From NCBI RefSeq assembly GCF_028435365.1, contig NZ_JAGTJJ010000105.1, positions 1 through 24,122 on the forward strand: a DNA stretch of 24,122 nt, in the 5' to 3' direction. This document shows positions 1 through 7,381 of this stretch, in pieces. The DNA is from Polyangium jinanense (GTDB lineage: Bacteria; Myxococcota; Polyangia; Polyangiales; Polyangiaceae). Position 1 is the stretch's first letter; every line of letters begins with the position of its first letter. The notes under the pieces are model-generated. The model was not told the origin of the DNA and did not search any database. It was given only the letters and a program-made list of their open reading frames with translations. Both the position numbers and the translations under genes were made by a program.

Positions 1-304
1 GCTGTTCGCCCCTCGACCCGAACCAGGGCAAGCCCTGGACCATTTGGGGAAGAACTGCGCGATGCGCAGTTCTTCCCACAGGCCGGTGGCAAGACCAGGA
101 AGGTGCGTTGCACGCTGGCGACGGGCACGTTGCCCGTTGAACCGTCAGCGTTGGTTGGCAGGATCGTCGTTGGTCTTGACCTGGCCTGTTCGATGAACTG
201 CGCATCGCGCAGTTCATCGACCCCGGGTCCAGCGCTTGCGCAGGCCCCGCGTCCAGGGGCGGATAGCCCCGGTGGGGCCTGGGGCAAAGCCCCAGCGAAG
301 CGCC
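1..304 (-). repeat. Dispersed four-hairpin repeat, copy 1 (cut by window start)
   Basis: This is the reverse-oriented form of the element seen complete at 18687-19047. The B-arm is at 1-76 and is truncated by the window edge. The spacer is at about 77-182 and the A-arm at about 183-304. The A-arm contains the stem GATGAACTGCGC / GCGCAGTTCATC, and the B-arm contains a related stem with AAGAACTGCGC / GCGCAGTTCTT. The A-arm hairpin next to it reads CCAGCGC...GCGC and is slightly damaged in this copy. The spacer matches the spacer of the 18687 copy when reverse-complemented, with small indels. The element lies beyond the 3' end of the lipoprotein gene at 328-1830. Confidence 0.85.
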
Positions 305-327
305 TACCAGATGCTGCTCCGCGCCCC

Positions 328-1830
328 TCACTCCGCGACGAGAATCCCCCGCACGGTGGACGCCTGCCCGACGCCGCTCGTCGCGATCAAAATTGGATAC
401 CCATTGTCTGCGGGCATGACGAAGCTCTTGCTCTCGCCGTCACCCAGGCTCCCGGTCTCGAGGATCGTCTTGTACATGCCGTCCTTGAACTGCATGTTGA
501 GCTTTGCCCCGCCGCTCGCGACCACGGTCAGCCGATAGCTCGCTCCGGCCGTCCACGGGGCCCAGCTCACCCGATAGTCCCACGTCGCGTTCGTGTGCTC
601 CAGCTTGATCATCGTGTCCGTGCTCTCGAACACGAGCGCTTGCTGCCAGGAGTCGAAGGCTCCACCGGCGCCGTTCCAGGGCCCGCGCATCGACATGCGA
701 TTGAGGTTCGTGTTCGGCACGAACTCCTTGCCGTCGCCGTCGATGAAACCGTCGGAGCTCGTCATCACGCGCAACGCGTGGGCAACGTCGAACAACTGAT
801 TCGCCACCACGCTGTCCCACTCGCCGGGCGGCTTCGTCGAGACCGTGAACTTGCTCCCGTTCTCCACGTAGATCGCGAACGGCGTATCGGTATTCCTGTC
901 GACGAGACGGGCCCCGTAGACCTGGAGCGTCTTGATGACCTTCAGCAAACCCGGCGACGTCACCTTCGACGTATCGAAGTCCGGCGGCAGCATCAGCAGC
1001 GAGCCCATGGGGATCTGCCCCTTGTAGCCCGAGGCGCTATCGCCGTCCTCCAGGGTCGCCGGGAAGACGAAGCCGGTCTTCATTGCGGTGCCATCCAGCG
1101 ACAGGGCCAGCGCGTGGTGGAACATCTCTTCCCCGTCGTCGGCTTCGTGCACGCGGATGAGACCGGCGGCGGTGCACACGCCGGACGCGCGCGCCCCCTG
1201 GGAGTAATGCGCGGGATCGCCCCAGCCCGAGCCGCCAAGGGGGGACCATGAATACATCGCCGCGGTCCAGGCGCCCGCTGCGTCTTTCTTGAGCTGCCAG
1301 AACGAATGAATGATGCCCGCCTTCTCGTCGACGATGTCCGCGTGCCCATCGCTCCCCGACGCGCCCTCGACCGAGGCGGGCCAGTGGGGGATCACCACCT
1401 CGCACGATCCGCCGACGTCGGGGCAGCTCGGGCCCGCGGCGCCGCCTTTGCCGAGCACCTGCATCGACGGGTCGCTCTCCGACGCGCGGAAGATGGTCGT
1501 CGAGAAAGCGCCTCCGCCCACCAAGGGATAGAAGGCGGGATTGGGCGTCGGCGGGATCTGGTAGTCTCCCAGGACGGGGTTCTTGGGATGGCTGTTCCAC
1601 AGCGAATCGGCCGCGAAGGGTTTTTCAAAGGTCCCCCACACGCTGCCCGCGCCGGCTTCGCCGCCGGCGCCGCCCGCGCCGCCGGCTCCGCCTTCGCCCA
1701 CGGAGCCCCCCGCGCCCCCATTCCCCCCGCTTCCCTCCGTCGACGAAGGTGGATTCTCGTTCGAGCTGCCGCATCCGGCGATCAAGGCATAAAGAAGGAT
1801 CGAAATGGCAAACGAGCCGATGTTGCGCAT
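328..1830 (-). CDS. Secreted lipoprotein of unknown function
   Basis: The protein has 500 residues from the ATG at 1830. The N-terminus MRNIGSFAISILLYALIAGC is a lipoprotein signal peptide with lipobox IAGC, so lipidation is expected at Cys20. A glycine-rich tether (about residues 25-65, repeated GGAGG) leads to a globular domain of some 430 residues. That domain is rich in Trp, His and Asp and carries the segments SDGHADIVD and IIHSFWQL and a later PMGSLLMLPPDFD. I do not recognise the family; the His/Asp-rich segments would suit a carbohydrate-active or metal-binding extracellular domain, but that is a guess. An in-frame ATG 12 codons upstream (1866) would put extra residues before the signal peptide. 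Neither start has a clear Shine-Dalgarno sequence, so I chose the signal-peptide start. It follows the DppA gene on the same strand with a 190-nt gap. Confidence 0.85.
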   Translation of the reverse strand: MRNIGSFAISILLYALIAGCGSSNENPPSSTEGSGGNGGAGGSVGEGGAGGAGGAGGEAGAGSVWGTFEKPFAADSLWNSHPKNPVLGDYQIPPTPNPAFYPLVGGGAFSTTIFRASESDPSMQVLGKGGAAGPSCPDVGGSCEVVIPHWPASVEGASGSDGHADIVDEKAGIIHSFWQLKKDAAGAWTAAMYSWSPLGGSGWGDPAHYSQGARASGVCTAAGLIRVHEADDGEEMFHHALALSLDGTAMKTGFVFPATLEDGDSASGYKGQIPMGSLLMLPPDFDTSKVTSPGLLKVIKTLQVYGARLVDRNTDTPFAIYVENGSKFTVSTKPPGEWDSVVANQLFDVAHALRVMTSSDGFIDGDGKEFVPNTNLNRMSMRGPWNGAGGAFDSWQQALVFESTDTMIKLEHTNATWDYRVSWAPWTAGASYRLTVVASGGAKLNMQFKDGMYKTILETGSLGDGESKSFVMPADNGYPILIATSGVGQASTVRGILVAE

Positions 1831-1922
1831 GGGGGTTTGAATACCCAGCGACAAGAGGCGGGTCAACCGCGGCGCGCGACGTGAAGTGGCTCGAGGTCGA
1901 GAATCAGTAACCAGGGCCGCCT

Positions 1923-1968
1923 CCGCATTGCACCACCGCCGTCATACCGCAGCGGAGGTGGAATGCGG
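1923..1968 (-). other. Imperfect hairpin between the DppA and lipoprotein genes
   Basis: Arms 1923-1939 and 1952-1968 (CCGCATTGCACCACCGC against GCGGAGGTGGAATGCGG) pair over about 15 of 17 positions around a 12-nt loop. The hairpin lies between the DppA stop and the start of the downstream lipoprotein gene. It could end or protect the DppA transcript. No T-run follows it on the minus strand, so I do not call it an intrinsic terminator. Confidence 0.35.
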
Positions 1969-2021
1969 AAGCGAAGGCTGCTTGCAGCTTGACTTTCGGC
2001 GTCGCGCGGCGATCCCGCCCG

Positions 2022-2852
2022 TCAAACCATCGTCGACGCCGCCAGAATCGTCCACGCCTCGATCACCTGCACCACCGTGGCCGCATCCGGCGCCCGATAC
2101 CCGCAAGCCGTACCGGACCGCCGTTCCGTGAACGGCACGAGCTCCGCCGCGTCCGCGCACGCCGAATTGACGAAATCAATCTCCAGGTCGAGCGGCAAAG
2201 CCGGGCGAAACGGCGAAAACGCCCCCTCGCGCGCCCGCCGCACCGCCCGCGCCGCCCCTTCACGAACACGCTCCCGCGCAGCAACCGGGGACAAGCTCCG
2301 CGCCGCATACCGGGTGATCGCCTCCTTCACCTGCACCGTCTCCACCTCGCCCAGGATCTCCCGCGCCTGCGCGCACACCGTCTGATCCCCCGTGACGAGC
2401 GCCACGGGGATCCCGAGCGCGCCGCACACGGCCGCATTGATGGCCGTCTCGTTGAAATCGCGTCCACCGACGCGGCAGCGCGCCACCACCCGACCAAAAA
2501 ACGTATGGTCCAGAATGCCCGCGCGACTCCCAGCGCCCGCGTGGTACCCAACGAAAAGCGCGCAGCCGAAGCCGGGCGCGATGCCCTGCACCATCGAGAG
2601 CGGCTTCAACGAGCCCGTGACGATCTCCGCCCGCGGATCAAGCTCATCGAGCAGGAGGTTCCGCATGTCGCCATGCGAATCGTTCACGAGCACGCTCGTC
2701 GCGCCGCCTTCGAATGCGCCCGTCACGGCAGCGTTCGCCTCGTACGTCATCCACCGGCGCGCCCGCTCATAATCAGCCCCCGTCCGCCGCGTCTGGTCCA
2801 CATGGACCACCCCGGCGACCCCTTCCATGTCGACGCTGATGTAGACCTGCAT
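2022..2852 (-). CDS. dppA: D-aminopeptidase, DppA family (peptidase M55)
   Basis: The protein has 276 residues, close to the roughly 274 of Bacillus subtilis DppA. This family is a zinc-dependent D-amino-acid-specific aminopeptidase that releases N-terminal D-Ala from short peptides and forms a decameric ring. From the ATG at 2852 the family's metal ligands fall in register: Asp8 and Glu10 (SVDMEG), His60 (NDSHGD), His104 (GYHAG) and a Glu at 135 in FNETAIN. The catalytic-site His lies at about 116 (LDHTF). There is no signal peptide, so it is probably cytoplasmic, where it could recycle D-Ala peptides from cell-wall turnover; the role is inferred. The longer frame upstream runs into a dispersed repeat and is rejected. 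No dpp transporter genes are adjacent. The start codon lies directly downstream of a TATAGG motif. Confidence 0.92.
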   Translation of the reverse strand: MQVYISVDMEGVAGVVHVDQTRRTGADYERARRWMTYEANAAVTGAFEGGATSVLVNDSHGDMRNLLLDELDPRAEIVTGSLKPLSMVQGIAPGFGCALFVGYHAGAGSRAGILDHTFFGRVVARCRVGGRDFNETAINAAVCGALGIPVALVTGDQTVCAQAREILGEVETVQVKEAITRYAARSLSPVAARERVREGAARAVRRAREGAFSPFRPALPLDLEIDFVNSACADAAELVPFTERRSGTACGYRAPDAATVVQVIEAWTILAASTMV

Positions 2853-2869
2853 GCGCGGGCCTATAGCAT
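2851..2869 (-). promoter_or_regulatory. Promoter-like TATAG motif at the dppA start
   Basis: On the minus strand this reads ATGCTATAGGCCCGCGCAT, and its last two bases are the first two of the dppA start codon. TATAGG sits 7 nt before the ATG, the distance expected of a -10 element for a leaderless mRNA. There is no recognisable -35. The identical 19-mer recurs at 14438-14456 just upstream of the histidine kinase gene, which is why I record it. Confidence 0.4.
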
Positions 2870-2890
2870 GGGTGTCTTGTTTCTTGGGGG

Positions 2891-3010
2891 CCGCTGCGCT
2901 GGGGCTTTGCCCCAGGCCCCACCGGGGCTGTCCGCCCCTGGACCCGGACCAGCGCAAGCGCTGGACTCGGGGTCGATGAACTGCGCGATGCGCAGTTCAT
3001 CGAACAGGCC
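2891..3010 (+). repeat. Dispersed four-hairpin repeat, copy 2 (A-arm only)
   Basis: A single A-arm with all four hairpins: CTGGGGC/GCCCCAG, a GGGGC...GCCCC hairpin, CCAGCGC/GCGCTGG, and GATGAACTGCGC/GCGCAGTTCATC with loop GAT. The spacer and B-arm present at 18687-19047 are missing or too diverged to recognise after 3010. The element lies between the divergent dppA and the lipoprotein gene at 3161. Confidence 0.85.
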
Positions 3011-3160
3011 GGTGGACTCGTTTCCGTGGAGACGTCAGCGCCGCCGGCCCGTTCGATGGCGTGGGCCGTTCAAGCGGGAAGAGCCAGTCGAGGCTCGGCG
3101 TTGCTCGCCGCCCCGACGAACCGGAGAGGGGCGTATTGCTACGGAGCGAAGGAGTACGGA

Positions 3161-3598
3161 ATGCGTTTTGGCGAGAAGGCAAGGTTTGCTGTTTGTCTCT
3201 TGTTGACGGTCACGGCCTGTGGAACGTCGTCGCCTCCTGCCGGAGGAGGAGGCGGCGGTGGAGAAGGAAGCCAAGAGAACGGGCCCGCGAGCTCAGGCAC
3301 CGGTTCGTCAACGAGCAGCGGGTCAGGCGGCCATGGCGGAGCAGGAGGCGGGGATGCGGCGTGTGTAGAAGCTTGTAACAAAGCGGCGGCGCTGATAGCC
3401 GAGTTCGGGTGCAACAGTGATCCCGGCGAATGCGACTGCAGTCCCGATTGCGCGGACGAGCTCGCGGCGTGGGTCGATTGCATGCCGCACCCCCAGGACA
3501 CCTCCGCGTGCTCGTGCAACGCCGCCAATGAGCTCGACTGCGACAGCACAGTGTGCGCGGCAGAGCAACAAGCCTTCTCGGCCTGCTACTACAAGTAG
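3161..3598 (+). CDS. Small cysteine-rich lipoprotein
   Basis: The protein has 145 residues. Its signal peptide ends in the lipobox VTAC, giving lipid attachment at Cys20. A Gly/Ser-rich linker (about residues 21-68) follows. The C-terminal domain of about 80 residues has 12 cysteines, including CVEAC, ECDC and ACSCN spacings, and probably forms a disulfide-stabilised fold outside the cytoplasm. The ATG at 3161 is chosen because it starts the signal peptide and has a GGAG sequence about 7 nt upstream. I do not recognise the domain. Short lipoproteins of this form, with a glycine linker followed by paired cysteines, are common in myxobacteria. Repeat copies 2 and 3 flank the gene on both sides. 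Confidence 0.85.
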   Translation: MRFGEKARFAVCLLLTVTACGTSSPPAGGGGGGGEGSQENGPASSGTGSSTSSGSGGHGGAGGGDAACVEACNKAAALIAEFGCNSDPGECDCSPDCADELAAWVDCMPHPQDTSACSCNAANELDCDSTVCAAEQQAFSACYYK

Positions 3599-3616
3599 GA
3601 TCTCCTGCCGTAAAGG

Positions 3617-3874
3617 CGTTTCGCTGGGGCGTTGCCCCAGGCCCCACCAGGGGCTATCCGCCCCTGGACCTGGACCAGCGCAAGCGCTGGACTCGGGGTC
3701 GATGAACTGCGCGATGCGCAGTTCATCGAACAGCCGCACCTCCGTGGTCTTGTCACGGGCCCGTTGGAAGAACTGCGCGCAGCGCAGTTCTTCCACCAAA
3801 GGTCCAGGGCTTGCCCTGGTTCGGGTCGAGGGGCGAACAGCCCCCGCGGGGTCCGGGGCGGCGCCCCGGCGCGA
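3617..3874 (+). repeat. Dispersed four-hairpin repeat, copy 3 (short spacer)
   Basis: The A-arm is at about 3617-3733, followed by a spacer of only about 30 nt and then a B-arm at about 3764-3874. The A-arm stems are CTGGGGC/GCCCCAG, CCAGGGGC/GCCCCTGG, CCAGCGC/GCGCTGG and GATGAACTGCGC/GCGCAGTTCATC. The B-arm is the inverted, diverged counterpart, with GGAAGAACTGCGC/GCGCAGTTCTTCC, CCAGGGC/GCCCTGG and GGGGC/GCCCC stems. It begins about 20 nt after the stop of the gene at 3161-3598 and fills the gap before the gene at 3936. Confidence 0.85.
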
Positions 3875-3935
3875 TGGCCCAGCGGAGATCGATAGGTGTC
3901 CTTTTTGCGTGTGCCGTGCTACCCATGGCGCCGCC

Positions 3936-4751
3936 ATGACGAACAGCCTTTTCTACGGCTTCTTTCATCGCTTCTGTCGGCGAACGCTCGGGAGGTTCCT
4001 TTCGTGTGTCCTCGTGCTCCCCGCGGCGTTTGGTGCGTGCGGCGGCGCTGCGCCCCCTCCCTCCGCGGACGCCACGGATGCGACGGGCGGTCCCACAGCC
4101 GAAACGCCTGGCCCCCAGAAGGTATGTGAGCACCTGCATTCCGTCATTTCGCAGGAGCTCTCGACCGCCGGGCGCGGGGGGCACGAAGGCAAAGAGCAAG
4201 AGTTCATTCGGGAGTGTCTGGAGGAGGAGTCTGCTGGACGGGCTGATGGCGAGAAGCGCTGGGCAGGCCGTGCGGCCTGCTTCCTCGCCGCGAAGACGGG
4301 CGACGACGTCCTCGCCTGCGAAGAAAGCCACCCCTTTCCGAGCGTTCCCCTCGATTGCGATCGATTGCTCACGCCGGAGGATATCCAAGCGGACCTCGGC
4401 ATTTCGATGAGGCCGTCAGTCGACGACGAAGAGCCGCCCTCGACGGAGAACAACTGCAGTCGAGACTTCCACGCGGAGGATGGGCGGTTCGTGATGGTTT
4501 ACCTTCGATCGCACCGGACCGCGACGGAAGCCACGGCCATGGTCAGAAGGCCTCATGAGCAGGCGACGCAGGTGAAACTCCTGTCCGGCCTGGGCGACGC
4601 GGCACAACGTCTCGTGACGGACTCGTTGTGCAATGTGGCGGTGGCGAAGGGCCGCGTCACCATGGTCGTGACCCTCAATGCGCGGCAGCAGGCGTGCGCG
4701 TTCGACGCACTCGAGCGCCTGGCGGCCAAGGCGACGGCGCGTTTGCCCTGA
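3936..4751 (+). CDS. Probable secreted lipoprotein of unknown function
   Basis: The protein has 271 residues. The N-terminus has a long basic region (HRFCRRTLGRF), a short hydrophobic stretch (VLVLPAAFGAC) and a Gly/Ala/Pro-rich segment, which suggests a lipoprotein signal with Cys at about 34; the lipobox FGAC is weak. The mature part starts with a helical, Glu-rich section (QELSTAGRGGHEGKEQEFIRECLEEE) and continues with a region containing LLTPEDIQADLGI and LLSGLGDAAQ. It has several conserved-looking cysteines (VCEHL, RECLEE, AACFLA, ACEES, LDCDRL, NNCSRD, LCNVAV, ACAFDAL). I do not recognise the family. The ATG at 3936 is chosen as the first Met before the signal-like segment. Repeat copy 3 lies immediately upstream, and the stop is a few bases before the 43-bp tandem array. 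Confidence 0.8.
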   Translation: MTNSLFYGFFHRFCRRTLGRFLSCVLVLPAAFGACGGAAPPPSADATDATGGPTAETPGPQKVCEHLHSVISQELSTAGRGGHEGKEQEFIRECLEEESAGRADGEKRWAGRAACFLAAKTGDDVLACEESHPFPSVPLDCDRLLTPEDIQADLGISMRPSVDDEEPPSTENNCSRDFHAEDGRFVMVYLRSHRTATEATAMVRRPHEQATQVKLLSGLGDAAQRLVTDSLCNVAVAKGRVTMVVTLNARQQACAFDALERLAAKATARLP

Positions 4752-4755
4752 CGTC

Positions 4756-5150
4756 CTGCGCCCCTTCCGAGCCTACCTCCCCGCGCGCCGACCTGTCTTC
4801 GCGCCCCTTCCAAGCTCACCTCCCCGCTCGCCGACCTGTCTTCGCTCCCCTTCCAAGCTCACCTCCCCGCGCGCCGACCTGTCTCCGCGCCCCTTCCAAG
4901 CTCACCTCCCCGCTTGGGGACCTGCCTTCGCTCCCCTTCCAAGCTCACCTCCCCGCGCGCCGACCTGTCTTCGCGCCCCTTCCAAGCTCACCTCCCCGTT
5001 CGCCGACCTGTCTTCGCGCCCCTTCCAAGACCACCTCCCCGCTTGGGGACCTGCCTTCGCTCCCCTTCCAAGCTCACCTCCCCGCGCGCCGACCTGTCTT
5101 CGCGCCCCTTCCAAGCTCACCTCCCCGCTCGCCGACCCCTCGTCGCGCCC
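4756..5150 (+). repeat. 43-bp minisatellite, nine units
   Basis: Unit starts (ACCTCCCC) fall at 4775, 4818, 4861, 4904, 4947, 4990, 5033, 5076 and 5119, exactly 43 bp apart. The first is preceded by a partial unit from about 4756 and the last is incomplete. Units differ mainly after CCCCGC: the common form has GCGCC or CTCGCC before GACCTGTCTTCG, and a variant has TTGGGGACCTGCCTTCG. The variant starts units 4 and 7, so units 4-6 and 7-9 form a duplicated 129-bp higher-order block. The plus strand is strongly pyrimidine-rich. The period is not a multiple of three, so open frames across it are artefacts. From 5150 to 5348 the sequence is pyrimidine-rich without a recognisable gene. Confidence 0.95.
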
Positions 5151-5348
5151 TCTCCGCGGGCACACCGCTTCATTCCGGATCGCCTCCGCTCCATTCCGGA
5201 GCGTCCTCGCCTCCGTGCCCATGTGCGTTTTGCCCTTTTCACGCGCATTTCCCGGCATTCTCCCGCTGGCATTCCCCTTGCTGGGTCTGCCTCCCGAACC
5301 CGCGGCGCGACATCCCGTCGCGTCCGTTTCCAGCGAGGTGTCTCTCCC

Positions 5349-5728
5349 ATGTCGACGACCACCACCCCGCCAAGCTCTCCCGCGCCGAAAAAGCGACCAT
5401 CTGCCGCAAGATCCACGACAACCTCGTCACCCGCGCCCAGACGGGCCCCGCCGAGCCTGCGCTCGACGCGTTCATCCTGCAGCTCGACGGCCATCACGTG
5501 AACCTCGGCAAGAACGCGGAGGCCCATTGGCTCGATGTGGTGGGTCGGCTGCGCAAGTACGTGGAGAGCCGCGCGTCCGCGGGGGACGTCAAGCGGTCGC
5601 TCGAAGGTCGGGCGCTCCTCGCTCCGCTGTTGGACGCCATGGCGCACGCGAAAGCCGTGGCCGCCGCCCGCGCGACGCGACGGTCGAAAAAGGCGGGAGA
5701 GCCGACGGCCGAGATGCCGACGGGCTAG
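5349..5728 (+). CDS. Small conserved-looking protein, apparent frameshift near the start
   Basis: The ATG at 5349 has a good Shine-Dalgarno sequence (GCGAGG, 10 nt upstream). Its frame reads MSTTTTP and then becomes low-complexity and stops at 5501. The neighbouring frame carries a protein-like sequence, AKLSRAEKATICRKIHDNLV, on to the stop at 5728 but has no start codon of its own. One extra C in the run of four at 5365-5368 joins the two as MSTTTTPAKLSRAEKA, giving 126 residues. The joined protein is helical, has no signal peptide, contains LDAFILQLDGHH and a basic tail (TRRSKKAG), and is probably cytoplasmic. The function is unknown. The break may be a sequencing or assembly error, a real mutation or, less likely, programmed -1 frameshifting. 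Confidence 0.65.
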
Positions 5729-5800
5729 AGCGCCCTCGGCAGCGTGCTCGCGGTTCCATGGTCTCGCCGAGGGAGAATCTCCCCGAACCGCCCCCCGGTC

Positions 5801-6366
5801 TCACAGCTTGCAGTAATACAAACTGATATTGTCGCAGTAGCTTCCACTACACGCCATGCCCCTGCCACTGCATAACCCGCAGGCACGATCGCGGGCGGAT
5901 TCTCCTCGGAGAAGGCGCCGCCCCAGTAACACGGCCACAGCGGGGAACCATACACGGTCATGCACTCCAGATACATGTTGTCGCACCAGCCGCCGTTGCA
6001 TTTCAGGCCGGTCACGAAGCCATTCGGGCAGATACGATAGTAGGTGCCCTCTTCCGAGAAAGAAGTCGTCCACGAATAGTTGTGGGCCGCGTTGGAAACC
6101 GTCTCGCAGAGAAGGGCCACGTTGTCGCAGTAGGCTCCCTGGCAACTCACGCCGGTGACCACCGTATTGCCCGGACAATAGGCCGGCGCCGTCTCTTCCG
6201 AGATCGCCGCCGTCCACGTGACCAGCGCCTCCTCGCTCACGCCAACCTGCTCCTCGCTCTCACACGCGACGTCACCGCTGCATTCCGGCTGCTCCGTCGC
6301 CACGCAACCCACACCCAGGAGGCCAGCGACGAGGACGAAACCAAGATGACCCACTCGAATACCCAT
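5801..6366 (-). CDS. Three-repeat cysteine lipoprotein, frameshifted near the C-terminus
   Basis: From the ATG at 6366 (AAAGG about 8 nt upstream) a signal peptide ends in lipobox GVGC. Three repeats of about 45 residues follow, with the pattern SEE...CP...VTG..C.G.YCDN..L.C: GVSCQGAYCDNVALLC, GLKCNGGWCDNMYLEC, and a third. The third is broken. The frame reads YAVAG and then drifts to nonsense ending at 5725, while an adjacent frame continues MACSGSYCDNISLYYCKL and stops at 5801. The switch lies in a run of four C's (plus strand 5859-5862); one extra base, or two fewer, restores an intact third repeat and about 187-188 residues. The third repeat lacks the first cysteine (VPAG for CPGN). Probably an outer-membrane-anchored extracellular protein; the family is not recognised. 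Confidence 0.75.
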
Positions 6367-6697
6367 GTATTTCACCTTTCGGTCAACGTTCGGGCGCTTC
6401 CGATGCGGTGGTCTGGACCATGGTTTCGTTCTTTTCCCACGCCGTCTACTTCGGCGTCGATGACAGACCCCATGGCGAGCAGTTCCGTACCATGTCCGCA
6501 ACGGCGGCAGCGGAGCGAAGGCGGAGGCGGGAGCGGCAAGCGGGAGCGGGAGCGGCGAGCGAAATCCGGTTGTCTACCGTTTCTGAGCAAGGGGGTAGGT
6601 CGTGCGCCGGAGGCGCCTTATGGGTGTTGCCAGGCGCGGCGACCGCACTTGCTACGGATCCTTGCTCATTCTTCGGCGTAGCAGGTACGCTCTCGGG
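6367..6697. other. Divergent intergenic region with short GGGAGC-type repeats
   Basis: No gene seen. It holds the divergent control regions of the lipoproteins at 6366 (minus) and 6698 (plus). At about 6509-6562 it carries purine-rich short repeats built on GGGAGCGG. At 6576-6615 it carries the left copy of a 40-nt direct repeat whose right copy is at 7390-7429. An inverted repeat TGCTACG / CGTAGCA (6650-6656 and 6677-6683) lies 15 nt upstream of the ATG at 6698 and could be an operator or leader hairpin. Confidence 0.5.
6576..6615 (+). repeat. Left copy of a direct repeat flanking a Cys-rich gene
   Basis: This shares a perfect 14-mer, AAGGGGGTAGGTCG (6589-6602), with 7403-7416, and weaker matches extend about 13 nt on each side. 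The copies are 814 bp apart and bracket the gene at 6698-7381. Confidence 0.6.
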
Positions 6698-7381
6698 ATG
6701 CGCATTCACACTTTCCTTGTCCATGTCTTCCTCGTCCACGCCTCGATCCTCGCCCTCTTCGGCTGCAGCGGCGACCCGGCCCCCACGAGCACCGGAGATT
6801 GCGGCGGGCTCGACTGCCCGTCTTGCGACGAGGTGAACCTCTTCGGCCCCAAAACCGATATTTGCCAATCGTCCGTCACCTGCGCCGCGGATGCCGATTG
6901 CGCGACCACGCTCGACGGCCAATGCGTGGTGGATCTCGGCACCTACACGGCCGATTTCTTCGCTGCCGGTTGCGTGGGCGGGGCATGCGCTTATCACGTC
7001 GTCACGGCTGGCTGCCCCGATCTCACCACGTGCAGCGATTGCACCGAGCAGGGCAAATCGCAGGCTTGCTACCTCAAGGGCTCGGCTGCCGCCTGCGCCG
7101 ATTGCTGCAGGGGTTCGTCCGGGGGCACCTATGCCGTGCCCTTCTTCCAAGCCTGCGCCTGCGGTGCGGGCATGCCGTGTGAATCCGCGTGCAGCAATAG
7201 CAGGTACTGCGGCGGCCAAGGCCCCGAGACGGACACTTGCGTCGCTTGCCTCAAGGGAACGCTGCGCGACGAGGGCGCATGCGTTGCAAGCAGCGATTTC
7301 CAATCCGCGTGCATTCACGTGGAGGGAAACAGCGCGTGCAAAAGCTTGTCGCAATGCTTGGCGACGTGCCCCACGCCTTGA
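6698..7381 (+). CDS. Cysteine-rich lipoprotein (29 Cys in 227 residues)
   Basis: The ATG at 6698 begins a signal peptide (MRIHTFLVHVFLVHASILAL) with lipobox LFGC and lipid Cys23. The rest of the protein has 28 more cysteines, many in paired spacings: CPSC, CAADADC, CSDC, CADCC, CACG, CESAC, CVAC. The last 75 residues (FQACACGAGMPCESACSNSRYCGG ending in QCLATCPTP) resemble a Cys-rich C-terminal module I associate with many myxobacterial lipoproteins; that is memory, not a search. It is expected to be a disulfide-rich protein displayed in the periplasm or on the outer membrane, function unknown. The gene sits between two copies of a direct repeat, which may mean it arrived as a unit. Confidence 0.88.
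   Translation: MRIHTFLVHVFLVHASILALFGCSGDPAPTSTGDCGGLDCPSCDEVNLFGPKTDICQSSVTCAADADCATTLDGQCVVDLGTYTADFFAAGCVGGACAYHVVTAGCPDLTTCSDCTEQGKSQACYLKGSAAACADCCRGSSGGTYAVPFFQACACGAGMPCESACSNSRYCGGQGPETDTCVACLKGTLRDEGACVASSDFQSACIHVEGNSACKSLSQCLATCPTP

Noticed and set aside
3026..3160. N-terminal extension of the Cys-rich lipoprotein at 3161
   Set aside because: The upstream stretch lacks a Shine-Dalgarno sequence, adjoins a dispersed repeat and would bury the signal peptide 45 residues in.
4756..5150. Possible CRISPR array
   Set aside because: Units are contiguous at 43 bp with no unique spacers between repeats, and no cas genes are present.
4628..5348. Long Pro/Ser-rich open frames across the 43-bp array
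   Set aside because: The period is not a multiple of three, and all three frames show the same shifted peptide. They are by-products of the repeat, not a repeat protein.
6637..6653. Sigma-54-like GG...TTGC upstream of the gene at 6698
   Set aside because: Spacing between GG and GC is eleven bases, not the required ten, and the -24 box does not match TGGC.
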